A stretch of 64,000 nucleotides of DNA from contig JABBOT010000001.1 of assembly GCA_016165875.1 (NCBI GenBank), forward strand, positions 36,697,011-36,761,010. The letters are read 5' to 3'. A program made the translations under genes and the position numbers. Below, one piece after another: positions 1 to 12,039 of this stretch (positions are counted from its first letter, which is position 1; each line of letters begins with the position of its first letter). The notes beneath the pieces were generated by a model. It searched no databases, was not told the DNA's origin, and saw only the letters and a list, made by a program, of their open reading frames with translations. Source of the stretch: Acanthopleura granulata (Eukaryota; Mollusca; Polyplacophora; Chitonida; Chitonidae).

Positions 1-269
1 GTCGACATAGTATGAACCATTGCTAATGAAAACATTATGATTGAGTGATCATGGCAATCCAAGGATTAAAGATTTGTGTGTTATCCATTTTGACCGTATT
101 AAATACTCCTTACTGTTGTACTCTCTCTCTCTCTCTTTATTTATATATATATTTTCTACACATTCTGTATATATATACCATTTTCCACACTGCTGTAAAA
201 GACTTTTGCACTGTTGAAAGTGTTGGTTTACAGACATAAGACAGTCAGTCTTATGTATAGAGGAAACGT

Positions 270-335
270 GACTGTTGGAAGTAAACCACTGATCTTTGGC
301 AAGTTACTGATGCACTTTTCCACAGGTAGCATATG
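270..335 (+). repeat. Diverged dispersed repeat, copy A
   Basis: The stretch beginning 'gtaaaccactgatctttggc' and ending near 'ttccacaggta' resembles 1018-1096 ('gtaaaccaccaacctttgtc' through 'ttccacaggtaa'). Similar wording occurs in mollusc dispersed repeats as I remember them, but the family is not identified. Only the mutual similarity of the two copies is seen directly. Confidence 0.4.
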
Positions 336-1017
336 GATATCCACACCATATTGGTGGAAGATGTGTTAGACTTTGCCAACAGCCATTAAAGAGTAATCAA
401 GCACTTGTCACTAAGGCCCCTCAGAGAACTAGGAAATGGCACAAAGACACCACATAAGGCTGAGATTTAATGGAGAGCTGTGAAGTATCATTGTTTTGCA
501 TGAACTAATACTCGGTATTGCCATTGCACATCAGTAAAATTACCCTATAGCTAAACAGATTACTTCACACATGAATGCAGCATTTTAAAGGATGCATAGT
601 TATCCTCATTTTTCAAGATTAAAACATGTTTGATACTGTTGCAGTTCAGACGGTTTATGCCAATCTGTTTGAAGTGGTAATAACTATTCTTCAAATTGAT
701 CAATGTTTGAATTTATTGTATGTGATCATTAATTTGATTACCAACAAGTGTTGCGCTTCTCGAAGATTGGCTTTTTTTTTTTTTGGCAATGGGTATTCAG
801 CACACAAATTTATCCTGCAAAATTCAAGAAGACCACCCAAGGTGGTAAAATACAAGAAACGTAATACAAGAAATAATGAACTAAAGTACATGATTGTTTC
901 AAAGAAGGCTTTCAGTTGACCACAGATTCATCATGAAGTAAATTAATTGATTGTGTGTCGCATAGCTCAAGGATTTTTTCACTGATATGACAACTTGTAT
1001 CAGGTTTATGAGAGTGC

Positions 1018-1096
1018 CTGGAGTAAACCACCAACCTTTGTCAGGTATGTGACACACCTCTTGATAACCCACAAGCAAATGAACCTTCCACAGGTA
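1018..1096 (+). repeat. Diverged dispersed repeat, copy B
   Basis: This is the partner of the copy at 270-335, in the same orientation and about 750 bp away. It shares the blocks 'gtaaaccacc', 'ctttgtca' and 'ttccacaggta', with a small insertion in the middle. It could be either a dispersed element or a local duplication. Confidence 0.4.
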
Positions 1097-1239
1097 AGGT
1101 TTAAATCTGGCTGGCTTTTACTACTCCACTTATGGTAGACCCATCAAACTCTCACTTAGAAAACCTCAGCCCTACATTCTATTCTAGGTGTAACCATCTG
1201 ACCTTAGGTTTTTCAGTACATCTGTGTGCACGTGTGGTT

Positions 1240-1711
1240 GTTGGTCAGTGAAAGTACATGCTAGAAAGTGTGTTAGTGAAGGAGTGGAAATTCAGCATTA
1301 CATGCTTGGAAGTTTGTGTGTGTATGTCTGGGAGTTGGCCAGTACATCTACATGCTGGGATGTTTATTAGTACATGATTGGAAATTCAACAGTATACGTA
1401 TATGGAAGATTGACGGTGCTTTTGACGAAGTTGACTGGTACATGTTTGGAAGTTGGTCAGTATCAGAAAAATGCCTGAATATGCCTGAAAGGCTGTCAGC
1501 ACACGTCAGGAAATTTGTCAGTGCTGTGCGGAAATTTGTCAGTGCATGCCTGGATGTTGGTCAGTTCATGTCTGTAAGTTAGTCAGCACTTCTCTGGAAG
1601 TTTGTAAGTACATGCACTTGTCAGGAATTCGCCAGTACTTTTCTGAAACTTTGTGTGGAAGTTAATCAATGCATATCTTGGAAGTTCATCGGTACATGTC
1701 TGGAAGTTTGT
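1240..1711 (+). repeat. Old minisatellite, about 22-bp unit
   Basis: A degenerate tandem array with approximate unit 'acatgtctggaagtttgtcagt'. Many units have small length changes, which distinguishes it from the 20-bp arrays of the duplicated units, where length is almost constant. The word 'gtcagtac' is shared with those arrays, but the rest of the unit is not, so I do not claim common origin. A short open frame at 1316-1582 is simply the repeat read through and is not a gene. Confidence 0.65.
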
Positions 1712-2396
1712 CGTTTTTCATCAAGCTTATAAAAACACAAACATGACAACCTTTGTAAAATAAAGAGTGTCATAATACTCCATTCAAATAAATGAAGTAA
1801 ACTCATCAACAGGTGGCATTTAGGATTAGGTTTCGGCTTTTCTAATGGATTCCTTTTTTGCGGCATTTGAATCTGAGGCAAAACTGGATGGTAATAATCG
1901 ATATAATCGAGAATGGAACAAAACGTGACACTGGTGTTATTCATCCATAAATGAAACTGGATTTTAAAATCGATATGTTACGGATTAGAAGGGAAGGTGG
2001 CTCTGGTGATATTTATGCTTGAATAGAAAATGGTGGTTGTGAGTGCATGAAGTTACTACCTGTATAAACCACTTGAAAAGAGAAAACAACTGCAAGCTGT
2101 TTGGGTACAGGTATGTATATGATGGACACTGGGCACATTGGGAATAGAGAGGTTGAAAAACTAGGTAGACACACTCGGATTTGCGCGTGGCATACCCAGG
2201 GCTACCCTAAATGACCTATAATTTGGTCAGTGACTAAGCTGCTTATTTTTCCTGATTCTGAGAGTTCTGCTAAATTTAGAAAGTTGTTTTGAGGTTTGTT
2301 TGGAAGGTTGGATGATACCCTACTGGAAAAATGTGGACTCCCTACTGGAGTTTCATCACCAGAAGTAGTATTGTATGACATTTATTTTGCTGTAAA
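1712..2396. other. Intergenic stretch before the duplicated array
   Basis: No gene, RNA or recognised repeat. Similarity to the later copies of the 13.4-kb unit begins near 2397-2440; before that I see none. Confidence 0.5.
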
Positions 2397-3356
2397 GATG
2401 CACTTTTTTCGACGAAAAGACGAAAGAGACCATCAAGGTTTGCATTTAGTTTCGGTCGTGGACAGGGAATTAATAGATTCGTTGGCGAGTACCCAATATT
2501 TGTATCCATAAATTCTTTTCTTTTGCAGTCTTATGGATGTTGAAAACCATATAGTTGTCTTCCCCCAATACATTACATACGGAACAAATCTGTTCGTCAC
2601 ACAAATTTTATATCCCTTTCCAAAGGTTAAGCAATCCTATTTCCTCAATCGACATGTCTGACAGACACTGGATAATTGACAAATTAGAACATAGCAAACC
2701 TTTGAAAGGCGTATACTTATCAAGAGTAGGTAGAATATCGAGAGATAAGTTGGAATTTCAAACCAAGCATGTCTTTGTTTATCTGAAATGATACCTTGAA
2801 TAGGTTTGTTTAATTACCAGTGGATAAAGAGGTGTTCTGATTAAATGAATGATTATGGCATTTTAACACGACGTCATCAATTTGGCAACCATACCTTGGC
2901 CATGTTCCATTTGAAAAACAAATCATTGTTCTTGCATAAAATCCTCCGGGCTGAACTGCCTCAAATGTGTCATTACTTTTTTGTGAAACACCAACTGCAT
3001 AAATGAACGAGTAATTGAATAAGATCTGAAGAGAATAGCAGGTAATTAAAATCTGACTTCATTCCACCATAACAGAATCATGATGGAAAATATGTTATAT
3101 GAGACATCATTTGATGCTGAAGTGATCAAAGCGCTTGTCAGCGGCGACGTGAACTGGTAGAAATACTTACAACATAATCAAGCCACCTTGAATCCTCAGT
3201 AAATTCGACCAATTGAATATATCTATAAATTCAGTGTAAAAATATAATTCATGAGCTTTTGATATCGAGAATGTATTTTTCATGTGGCGCACGTATGAAC
3301 TTCACAGAACATACGGAGCCTTCATCTCCTACGTGAAAACACGTAGTGTGTGTACG

Positions 3357-3650
3357 TACATACACGTGGTCGAATTTGTGGACGATTTATGACAGTTGAG
3401 GATTTTGAAGAAGAGGGATTTAGTGATAGAATGACAGCAGATGACATTAAGAGGTGTCAGATGGTGCCTTTCAGCAAGTTTCTGGCAACTTTTTTTTTCA
3501 CGAACAAAGGGGTATCATTTGAGGTAGTGACAATTATAGATGAAGACTTGATTAACATAGTGTTGATAAGGGAGGAGGAGAAAAGAGAAGGAAAACCAGA
3601 CTGCGGTTGACAAGAATAGATATAGCGTAAGAAACTTTTATTTTAAATTT
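3357..3650 (+). other. Conserved stretch of the unit with a non-conserved reading frame
   Basis: The segment after 'cacgtggtcgaatttg' recurs at about 16778-17100 and 31600-31990. Short open frames occur in each copy (3350-3610, 16863-17102, 31805-31987), but they differ in frame and end. Poly-G and poly-T length changes and indels break them, so I read the block as non-coding repeat DNA. Nothing in the translations is recognisable. Confidence 0.5.
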
Positions 3651-4216
3651 GGGTAAGGATCGACAGGGCCGTATTAAGAAATCGGAGAAACGGAGAAAAT
3701 CGGAGATATGAACGTATCTGTATTAAAATGTTGTTTATTTCATTCATGGAATGGATTTTTTTCCTTTGGTTTTTTGCTTTTTAGTGGTTGAGTTAGGAAA
3801 ACAGCTATTCTGTGAGTGTGTGTATGCTGATTAGTTCGAGCTCTCTAATGCTGTGGGTAGATCAGATCTGGGCGCCTTCGTATATAACCATTAGGTGAAA
3901 TCACTAGGTGACAATTGGGTCTATATGGTTGGCCGAAAATCCGTCATCATTTGAGACTTGATCGTCTATATATCTCTCTTCAACAAAGTTTTTTCGTTTT
4001 TTTTTAAATGATGGTGACTTTATTACTGGTCATTTCAAAACCTTGTTTTTGGACATCTTTGAATAATAAATGGATGAAGCCTTATAATAGTGTTTTCCTT
4101 AGAACAATACATGACGCATAGACGGTATAAAAAAATATAAATTTTGATTTCTCGATCTTCATTCCGTCACGGGAAGGTCTGATCTGTGTCTGAAATAGGA
4201 TACACTGTATCTTCAA

Positions 4217-4645
4217 CAAGACTCTGTGAATTACTGTCTTCTTACCAATACTCCCTTAAATCATGATTTGTCTTAATAGTGCTTAAGGGCTTTGAGTTGT
4301 GAAAACCACTTGCTGTTGTCTTTTTTGTGTAGGTATTTTTTCATGTCACAGAATATTATACGTGATTTAAACCTGAAATATTGAAATTAGACACGCTATT
4401 TTGTAATTACTTCTCACGCATCTACCAATCACTCATCAAGCTTGCTTTATACTCGTATTTGGGAATGTAAATTTTATTTATGTGTTTATTCATTTGATTG
4501 TTGTTTTACGCCGTACTCAAGAATATTGCACTTTTACGAGAGCGGCCAGCATTGTGGTGAGAGGAAACCGGACAGCCGTAAATTTGAATTCGAGGCACAT
4601 GTATATACCTGTAAGTAGTACAGAGGAATGTCGTTGTTGGGTGAA
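4217..4645. other. Segment present in copies 1 and 3, deleted from copy 2
   Basis: In copy 2 the sequence jumps from 'ggatattcaacaa' (near 17595) straight to 'ttaagaaggggtgac', which skips the roughly 430 bp lying here. Copy 3 has the segment at about 32510-32935. The segment includes a short piece of reverse SINE tail. The deletion is one of several private to copy 2. Confidence 0.6.
4485..4585 (-). mobile_element. SINE tail fragment, reverse
   Basis: The sequence 'tttgattgttgttttacgcc' followed by 'gtactcaagaatattgcac' and 'gcggccagcat' is the reverse complement of the common SINE tail in this window. Only the 3' third is present. Copy 3 has the same fragment at about 32780-32850 with an internal deletion, so the insertion predates the split of copies 1 and 3. 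Confidence 0.65.
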
Positions 4646-4926
4646 CAGTTAAGAAGAAGTAACTTGTCGTGTCTAGATTAATTAAGGGCCCGTGTCCTCG
4701 ACCAGATTGTCATTAAACCCCAACTTTGAGGGTGACATTCCTTTCTCGATCACTACCATTAAGATCTTCTCCCGTTTTCATTATCCCAGCGTGTTAGACG
4801 GCCACAACATGTCTGGACGAGCCAGTCCGATACGCTCGCCGCTCAGTTTTACCTGGGAATTCGGCAAAGAGTTTAATTTGGCCGACCTGGCCTGCAAACA
4901 TTTGGCTCTGGTCATTGTAATGATTT

Positions 4927-4970
4927 AACAGTGAGATCAATAGTTTTGTCTACCGTGATCGCTCACTGTT
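4927..4970 (+). other. Conserved hairpin, copy 1
   Basis: AACAGTGAG and CTCACTGTT form a perfect 9-bp stem. Inside it, ATCA can pair with TGAT past a two-base bulge, leaving a loop of about 16 nt. The hairpin is kept in copy 2 (17876-17919, one loop change) and copy 3 (33202-33245, one stem base changed). It is too short for an ordinary miRNA precursor, and its role is unknown. Confidence 0.55.
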
Positions 4971-7900
4971 CACTTATGTAATTGTGTGCCTGCACAAGAC
5001 ACAAAAGCTACACAGCCACCAGCTCTTCCAGACTCCATTTTCTTTCTTGAAGGAGACAGGTGCCACCCGCATCTTAATTCACCATACCCGAAAAGTAAAC
5101 TTAATTTACTTCTTTCTTTCTCAAGTTTGTATGTAAATCGAAGACATTTTCCTCATTTCAAATAAAGAGGCAGGCAGACAGACTCTTAATATGCTAAATA
5201 TGTCCGTTTCGTGCCATTTCAATGGCTCCAGGTAATCTTGTAATACCTTGTGATAAAGGGCTTCCAATCTGAAGCGGAGATAAGAATTGAAGAGAAAGAA
5301 CACATGCGAAAAGTTTCAATTGACTTTGTGAAGTAGAGCTTAGAAAAACAAAAAAAGATCTCAAATAATCATGCGGTTGCCTTTTAATATAACGTCTTCA
5401 ACACTTATCCTTGTGTACCATTTATGCATGGTTGGGGTATATAAAACCATTCACAAAATGCACGATTTAAATGTTTGAAATGTATGTGATTATTTATGTT
5501 TTATTCATCGACAGGTCTATTTTATTGTCTGAGCATAATATAGTTGTGTGAGTTTTAAAAGAATAAATTGAAAACTTGTTCACCTCAACCGGCACTAAGT
5601 GTTTAGCTATTTTCATTGGCTTCTTGCCTACTTCAGGTTTTCATTTTCATTTCCGATCAGTTAAGATCACAAATTCAGACTCGAGGCTTGAGTATATATT
5701 CCCTATATTGTGTAAACATCAAATCAGTACCTGCATGGAAGTGTATAATATTACATTTTCATTGCTTTAGGCACTTACAACAAAAAGATTTTATAACATC
5801 AGGAACAAGATCCATCCGAACCGTTAGATCACGTGATGTGATGACTATGTATCAAGTGATTTATTCCCTCAAAATCTATTACAACTTGATAATGTGCTCA
5901 GAATCAAAAGATGTCAAAAACAAATTGAATTTAAACCTGAAGGCCTTAGATCCCGGGTTTATTTTACATCCGAGAATTGTGCTTGCTGCCACGTTTGGAT
6001 TTACTTCCAGAAACCGGTTGCAGTAAAATTGCTTTTTGCGTCAGCAATAACACCGCTCTTGGTGAAAAAGTAACGCCACACAACCATTGTGTGCGCAAGG
6101 CCTGTCTCCACAGGACAGTCGTGGTTTGTATTTGAGTGTCCTATATTGCCAGCCACATGGGTGATTTGTCTTACGTCTAACTCAGTGGCGATAATTTTTT
6201 CTTGAATTCCAGGTATTCATGTTTTCCGTGCTTCTCGTCCCAAGTTATTGGATATGGATTCCGTTGACTTCTTAAATTAAACGACGACTGCAATTCTAGA
6301 CTCGATAAATTGCTATTCAGATGTTTTTGTGAACAGTTAAATAAACTACGACCGAGGCCCGATTTCGCCGATGACGTAGGACCAGTTGTCAACTTTCATA
6401 CTGTCCACACTACCTTGGTGTTACTCTACATGCTGTAGTTTTCGTATTAACAGTTCGACACTTTGTGTCAGTGGTGACGTTGGTTGTAAGAAGGTACAGA
6501 ACAGTACTGTATAGGGGAATCAACACATTCATCTGGAGGACAATGTATCTGATAAAGCCCGGAAGGTGCCAGCTGCTAGTTCGAGATTCCACACGTACAT
6601 TTTAAATCAGTCGCAACATTGCAATTACAGGGAAGCGGTGTTTGTGCGATGTCTGCCCTGGGCCTATTCCGACGTCGCCTAGGAACGATAACTCATGGCC
6701 CAGTCTCGTTAACTGGACGCTTTTGTCTCCGTAAAGCACACAGAACGGCCACCAGGCGACACTTGTGGACAATGAGGATCTAATGTGGAAATATTTATGA
6801 TGTATTTTAATTTCGTGCCAGCATGTTTGGTGGCCACTCCGGTTAGAGACCGGTGTCTACTTGTGTCATTGCACGTCATGTGGGTACAATTGGTTTTTCA
6901 GGTGCGGTGTGTTGCACTCGAAGTTGGCTGACCTCTTGGCTTCACCTTAGTGAGGGAATCCTGCTCAGGGAGAGACCGACGAATTATCCATCCATAGAGA
7001 AACCCGCTAAAGTCCTGTCTTTATTCCCCATCCACATGCAGCCTTCTGCCCAGACGAGTGTGTGTCAACAGAGACACTAGCCTTTCATGACGGTTCTTTT
7101 GTCATCTGTGTTTGTAGCTTTTGTAGAATAATGTCGATTACAGCAATATAAAATCATTAGGTGTAGATAAACAAGTGAAACAATGGCAAATATGTGGAGG
7201 CGATCGTAATTAATGCCAAAGCATACTGAAATATGTCAATTTTTGTTTACGATCAAGCGATTGCTAATGTAGCCTGACAAATGAAGTCCTGCAGTCATTG
7301 TATTTTCTGTGTGGAATTTATTCAAATACTTGACTTTTCCACTTTTGTAGCGTTTGTATATGCCATCATTTGAATAAAACACTGAAGCCAAGAGGCAGTT
7401 CTTGTCAAAAGTCCATTAGAGCCTCGCTCGAAAGTTTCACAATATTTACCCAGGATATTACGAGCAATGTAGGACTGTTGACATTACTAAATGTTCCATA
7501 AATTATAAAGTATGTGGCATTCATTCAAGCGTCTACTAATGCGTCTGGTGATGAGGATGAAATGGAGGAAGCTATGTTATACTTCAATTTTTGTATCTTT
7601 TTCCCTTGAGATTGAAAATGTTTTCGTTGCCCGGAATTAGTAATGCTAAATGTGGCACTTCTTGAAATAGGCCTAATTGTAGGTTGCTCCCTAACATCCT
7701 CCAAACTCATACCTACCTGGTAGTCCCATGCCTCCTGTCCGATCATGCATAACAAGCGAAACTACACGCCGTGTAACTGTAGAATTGGATGGTCGCGATC
7801 TGGGTTAAATGAGGCCTGAGAAATTTCTCCGAACTGTTTACAGTGCATGCATTAGACATCTCATGGCACTATCCTGTAACAGCTGCATGACTTCCGGTAG

Positions 7901-8089
7901 TTCTTGGTTTTATTGACCTGTATTCTCTCCACATGATAATGTCTTCCAAACCGAAGAGATTCAGGTGCAATCGCGAACTATTTTTTCCGACTTGTGTACA
8001 TAAGTGCACGGTAATGAAGTGGATGGGAATAAGAGAACTACAAGAAGAGGTACAGTGTTGCATGCTATGACGTCATATATGCAATTTAA

Positions 8090-8208
8090 TCTGGGACTCC
8101 CCCTGACTGCTTGATTTCCACGCGCCATAATGCTGGTCGCCGTCGTATAAGTGAAGTATTCTTGAGTACGGCGTAAAACACCAACCAAATAAATAAATAA
8201 ATCAAATT
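8090..8208 (+). mobile_element. 5'-truncated SINE, shared by all copies
   Basis: The 3' part of the window's main SINE: 'ccataatgctggtcgccgtc', then 'gtattcttgagtacggcgta' and 'aaacaccaaccaaataaata'. The tRNA-like head is missing. Copy 2 has it at about 21984-22095. Copy 3 keeps only a remnant with the middle deleted near 36710-36755. The insertion therefore predates the tandem duplication. Confidence 0.75.
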
Positions 8209-8280
8209 TAATTTAGGAATGCGTGTAACTGGAATTATAATAAGGTCATCTACCCTTGCATTCAGCCAAGTGATGGCTGA

Positions 8281-8553
8281 AAAGTGATTGGGGATCGAGG
8301 TGGTTAGCACGCTAGTGCAGCGTAATGACACAAGTGCCTCTCACTAATGCGAGGGCTGTAAGTTCAGACCAAACCCAATGCTGGCTTCCGCTACTGTCGT
8401 ACATGGAAAGGCCAAAAAGTAACCTACGAATGGTCGTGGGTTTCCCCCGGACCCAGCCCGCTTTCCTCCTACAAATGCTGGCCGCCGTCGCATATCCGAA
8501 ATATTATTCAGTTCGATGTTAAATACCAATCAAATGAATAAAAAAAAGTGAAT
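8281..8553 (+). mobile_element. SINE with target-site duplication, copy 1
   Basis: The element runs from about 8291 to 8543. The flanks 'aaaagtgatt' (8281) and 'aaaagtgaat' (8544) look like a target-site duplication. The body has the main family's parts: 'ttagcacgctagtgcagcg' after a decayed head, 'gtaagttcagaccaaacc' at the B-box position, and the tail 'aaataccaatcaaatgaata'. Copy 2 has the same insertion at 22179-22440. In copy 3 the site is empty: 'aaaagtgattgg' near 36849 runs straight into unrelated sequence. Confidence 0.8.
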
Positions 8554-8692
8554 CCTTGAATTGATCTCGGAAATGACATCGGATGAACAGATGCAGTTTC
8601 AGTTGGCATTTCGGCTTCTTTCCGTCGAATATTTCAGGGGTTATGACATTGCTCACCCCAGATGTAAAAGGCCGAGTGCACGGCAGATGTGG

Positions 8693-8769
8693 TAGAATTC
8701 GAATGAATGATAATGGCTTAATGCCACATCGACAATATCTCAGCCATATCGTGGCGAGATAGAATTCGA
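8693..8769 (+). mobile_element. Short element with target-site duplication, copy 1
   Basis: A core of about 57 bp ('taatggcttaatgccacatc' through 'catatcgtggcgag') sits between direct repeats 'tagaattcga' at 8693-8702 and 8760-8769. Copy 2 has it at 22584-22668 with the same duplication. Copy 3 has an empty site ('ggaattcagtatgtcgacg', near 37041). A related core is found at 58018-58083, outside the array, so it is a dispersed family. Confidence 0.7.
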
Positions 8770-11200
8770 TATATCGCCGTTTAATCAGTATCAACTGAAT
8801 ATAGAGTGTTTGTATTTGATATCCGAATTCTGGTGGCGTAGGACTGAAGAAACTTTGCTAGTTGCACGATGTGCAGGTATGTGCAAATGTAGAATTGGTC
8901 GACTATTCCCACATTTTATCAAAATGCATCCATATACATGGTACTCCCCGCTGAATACGAGAACGCCAAGATCGCATGGACACAGAAGCTGTGGAATCAA
9001 TTACCGACCCAATCAAGTTCACCCCAGACATAGTGGAATCGTCTTTCGATTGAGAACGCCTGGTTGGAATATATTCAAACATGATGTCTCTTTGTAATAT
9101 ATACTGTCTGTCTACGTTATATACAGATCGTTGCATAATCCATTTGACCGGTGAAACTGGACTCTGACCTCTGATCTGCTGAAAGCCAATATGCAAATGG
9201 ACGTTCTATATAGCCCCCTACAAAAAAAGAAGCGATCTCTTGAAAGCGACCATAAAACCTGTTCAGTGAAGCAACCACATTCGACATGATCTGAAGCATT
9301 CGGTATATACTTTCAGACTTTTCTAAAAGAAAGAAAAAAGATCGAGTTTCGTTGCTTTCACGAATCGTGCCCTTAAATACGTCACAAGACCGATTCAATG
9401 AATCCTTAAAACGCGGATTCAGAAATTGAACTTCTCATAAACATCGTGTTTATGAGCACCACGTTAGCCATTAAAGCTTAATAAGGTTTTATGTCTGTAT
9501 GACCTGAATACTTGACTGGTATAGGCCACCTCGCACCTTACTAATCGTCTTACTTCGACCGTCATGCCATGGGTGCTGTTTTAGCTCAGCCAAAAGGCCC
9601 ATGTGAGCATAACATATCAGAAATTTGTCTCACAATTGGTTTATTGAATGCTAAGTGGCCGATATCTTGAAATAACGGCAGTCAGTTAGACAGGAAACCA
9701 TAAAAAAAGTGATCCCAGGGGATGTTCGTGTTTTGGCTAGCAGATCCACCTATCTATTCCACGACAAGATCACGGCGACCTGCATCTGATTTTATCCTGG
9801 ACGTGAGATCCAAGGGACAGAAGAAATTTTGCTATGGATCCTGTGATATGTATAGGGCACAGACGCGAGATGGATATATATATGGCTTCAATTTGGACAC
9901 AGTCTGGAGGGTGACTACATGCAAGACTTTTGTTCCAGAAAGAGCAGCTGTTGTCAGTCGTGGTTATTAATGTGTTGTATTTTTGAGGCGCAATAACCTG
10001 AAAATGGTCCATGCTGAATGACCATTGTTCGCTTGCAAGGCATAAGTGCGACGTTACCAGCTTGTCCTTAAAACATCACCGCAAAGGCAGGAATGAACAA
10101 TGAACAGACTAAACAACTTAGGCCTGAATTCTTTTGGTTGGAAAGGTTTTCCCATAATGACGCATTTTGGAGGCCTGCAGCTGTGCAAGATAGTGTTTGT
10201 CAGCACCTACCCTTTTGTGCTTTTTTGAACAGCTAATCCCTGATATTAAATACTGGAACGCTCAGTTTTTAACACCGTAAAAACATGACTGTGAATCGTC
10301 GTTTTGCTGAATGAAGGCCAAGCAGTATAAAATTACCCAAGAATTAACCTACTCTTAATATATACCTTCACAACTTAGTAACACTACTTGATGGGGTCCT
10401 TGGGTAAGTCCTTTAGCCAGTGGCGTTTCGACAGACACAACAGGCAAAGACATAAGTAGATGTCACCCCGGCACCTCGTTAAGTGAATGGCCTAATATGT
10501 TAAAAGATAACATGTCAAAACCTTACCGCACGGACGGACCGACAAGCAGACACACATTGCGATTATGGAGTTGTTTGTTGCAACCAAAATAGCAACAGGC
10601 ATAAATGACGAAACAAAGTTACAGGATTTAATGTGGCAGAATAAAATCGTCGTAAATTATCTCAGTGCGAAATCTTACAGTATACCGAAAGCTCTTCCCG
10701 AACTGTAATATAACAAGTGAGTGGCAAGAAATCGGAAAGTCGTGTTGTACACGTCGGGACTTTCATTTCTTGTAGCACAAGCCTGGCGTCAATTAGACGA
10801 CTGAAGCACATCTGAATGAATAATGCACAGCATTGAGATTCCGCGCTCAGCGGCAGACAATCTGGAATGGGACACTTTGGCAGCGTTTACAATCAGGCAG
10901 GACTTGTAATGACAAACAGGCCGTACAGAACTGAATTTTTATAAATACCGGCGAAATACATCAGTCATGATTATGTTCTGTGTAAAGCTTTAAATGGCCA
11001 GATTCATCTTTGCAACATCAACTTCGGTAGCATTACAAGGAACTAATATTAAATTTGAGCCGTTTACGAATAAGGTGTAACGCTAGTCAAACGTAACTAC
11101 CATGGCGAGGTATCTCTACAGCATGTGTCGTCATGACAGTTACATCTGACATAACTTACGCCCTGTTTGTAAAACGTCCTAGAGGGAAACAAAATTACCA

Positions 11201-11290
11201 GGGTCCCATGTTATGAAACAGTCGCAATTTGCGCCTGGTGTAACTTCCATGACAATGGATAATGAAAACTTACACGTCGGAAAGTGCGCA
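11201..11290. mobile_element. Relic of the 'tttcatgaa' TIR element family, copy 1
   Basis: 'agggtcccatgttatgaaac', 'gcgcctggtg' and 'cttccatgacaa' resemble the complete inverted-repeat element at 56239-56372 and the relic at about 51190-51275. Copy 3 has it at 39425-39510. Copy 2 has lost most of it near 26258. The family name is unknown to me. Confidence 0.4.
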
Positions 11291-12039
11291 TGAGGTAGGT
11301 CTGGTTGTGTAAAAGCTTTGTAAAAGGTACAGGTGACGAGCGACCATGTACCAGATACTGTATAGCGACTGAAATACCTCCTAAGATATATAAGATATTG
11401 TCGGCTTTGTGAGATAAAGTCTCGAAACTTATCCTTTCTGCACTTTGGTGCAATGATTTGACCTTGAGGTCAAATACACTAACTGTATATATGGTTCTCT
11501 TCGTTCTTTTCTCTAACAGACGGTAATAAAATAACCATATTTATTGGTTACCTCCATGCATTGTTGTTACATTTCTGCACATTAGCTCACATGAAGACAA
11601 TAATATATAATCCAGACTGGGAGTCTTTTCCAAAGTTCCTCCAGAACGATGGATTCATTTCGCCTACACTCCTTTCACCAAATGTCATTGTTTTGTAAAC
11701 GTGCTTCCCCTTTAACAAAAGACAAACCATTTGTCTTGAAAAGGTATGAAAATTTGCGAAATGCTGTCCATATTTTGCACGTCTATAACGAAGTCAAATT
11801 ACTGTATACACACACTTGTGGGAACCGTTGCTTTTATAGCTTTTGCTCTCTTTGCCTGTTTTTGTCTTTGGAATGACGCCATTTTCATCAGCTGGCTATC
11901 TGTCTCATCGGGTCTGGTCCTGCCTTACGTGGGTATGCGCACGTTGTTCATCAGTCTGATCAGAGTTTTCCAATCTTACCCAACAGACGATGGAAATAAG
12001 CCTCCTGGAGTCCAGCAGTTGAGCGAAAAGAACGCTGAT

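Larger units (their letters stand above)
1..1239. other. Left flank, intergenic, no gene seen
   Basis: AT-rich DNA with no open frame that looks coding. It holds a CT then TA simple repeat at about 120-154, a T-run at about 771-784, and two diverged copies of one dispersed repeat (listed separately). The first bases are a SalI site, which may only reflect cloning or chance. Confidence 0.6.

Noticed and set aside
1..6. SalI site at the first base as proof of a clone end
   Set aside because: Six bases at a window edge can occur by chance, and nothing else indicates vector sequence.
5616..6026. 136-codon frame, the second longest in the window
   Set aside because: Copies 2 and 3 do not keep it, the translation matches nothing I know, and it shows no codon bias.
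8810..9097. Overlapping frames on both strands at 8790-9200
   Set aside because: Frames of similar length on both strands over the same DNA, not kept in copies 2 and 3, indicate chance.
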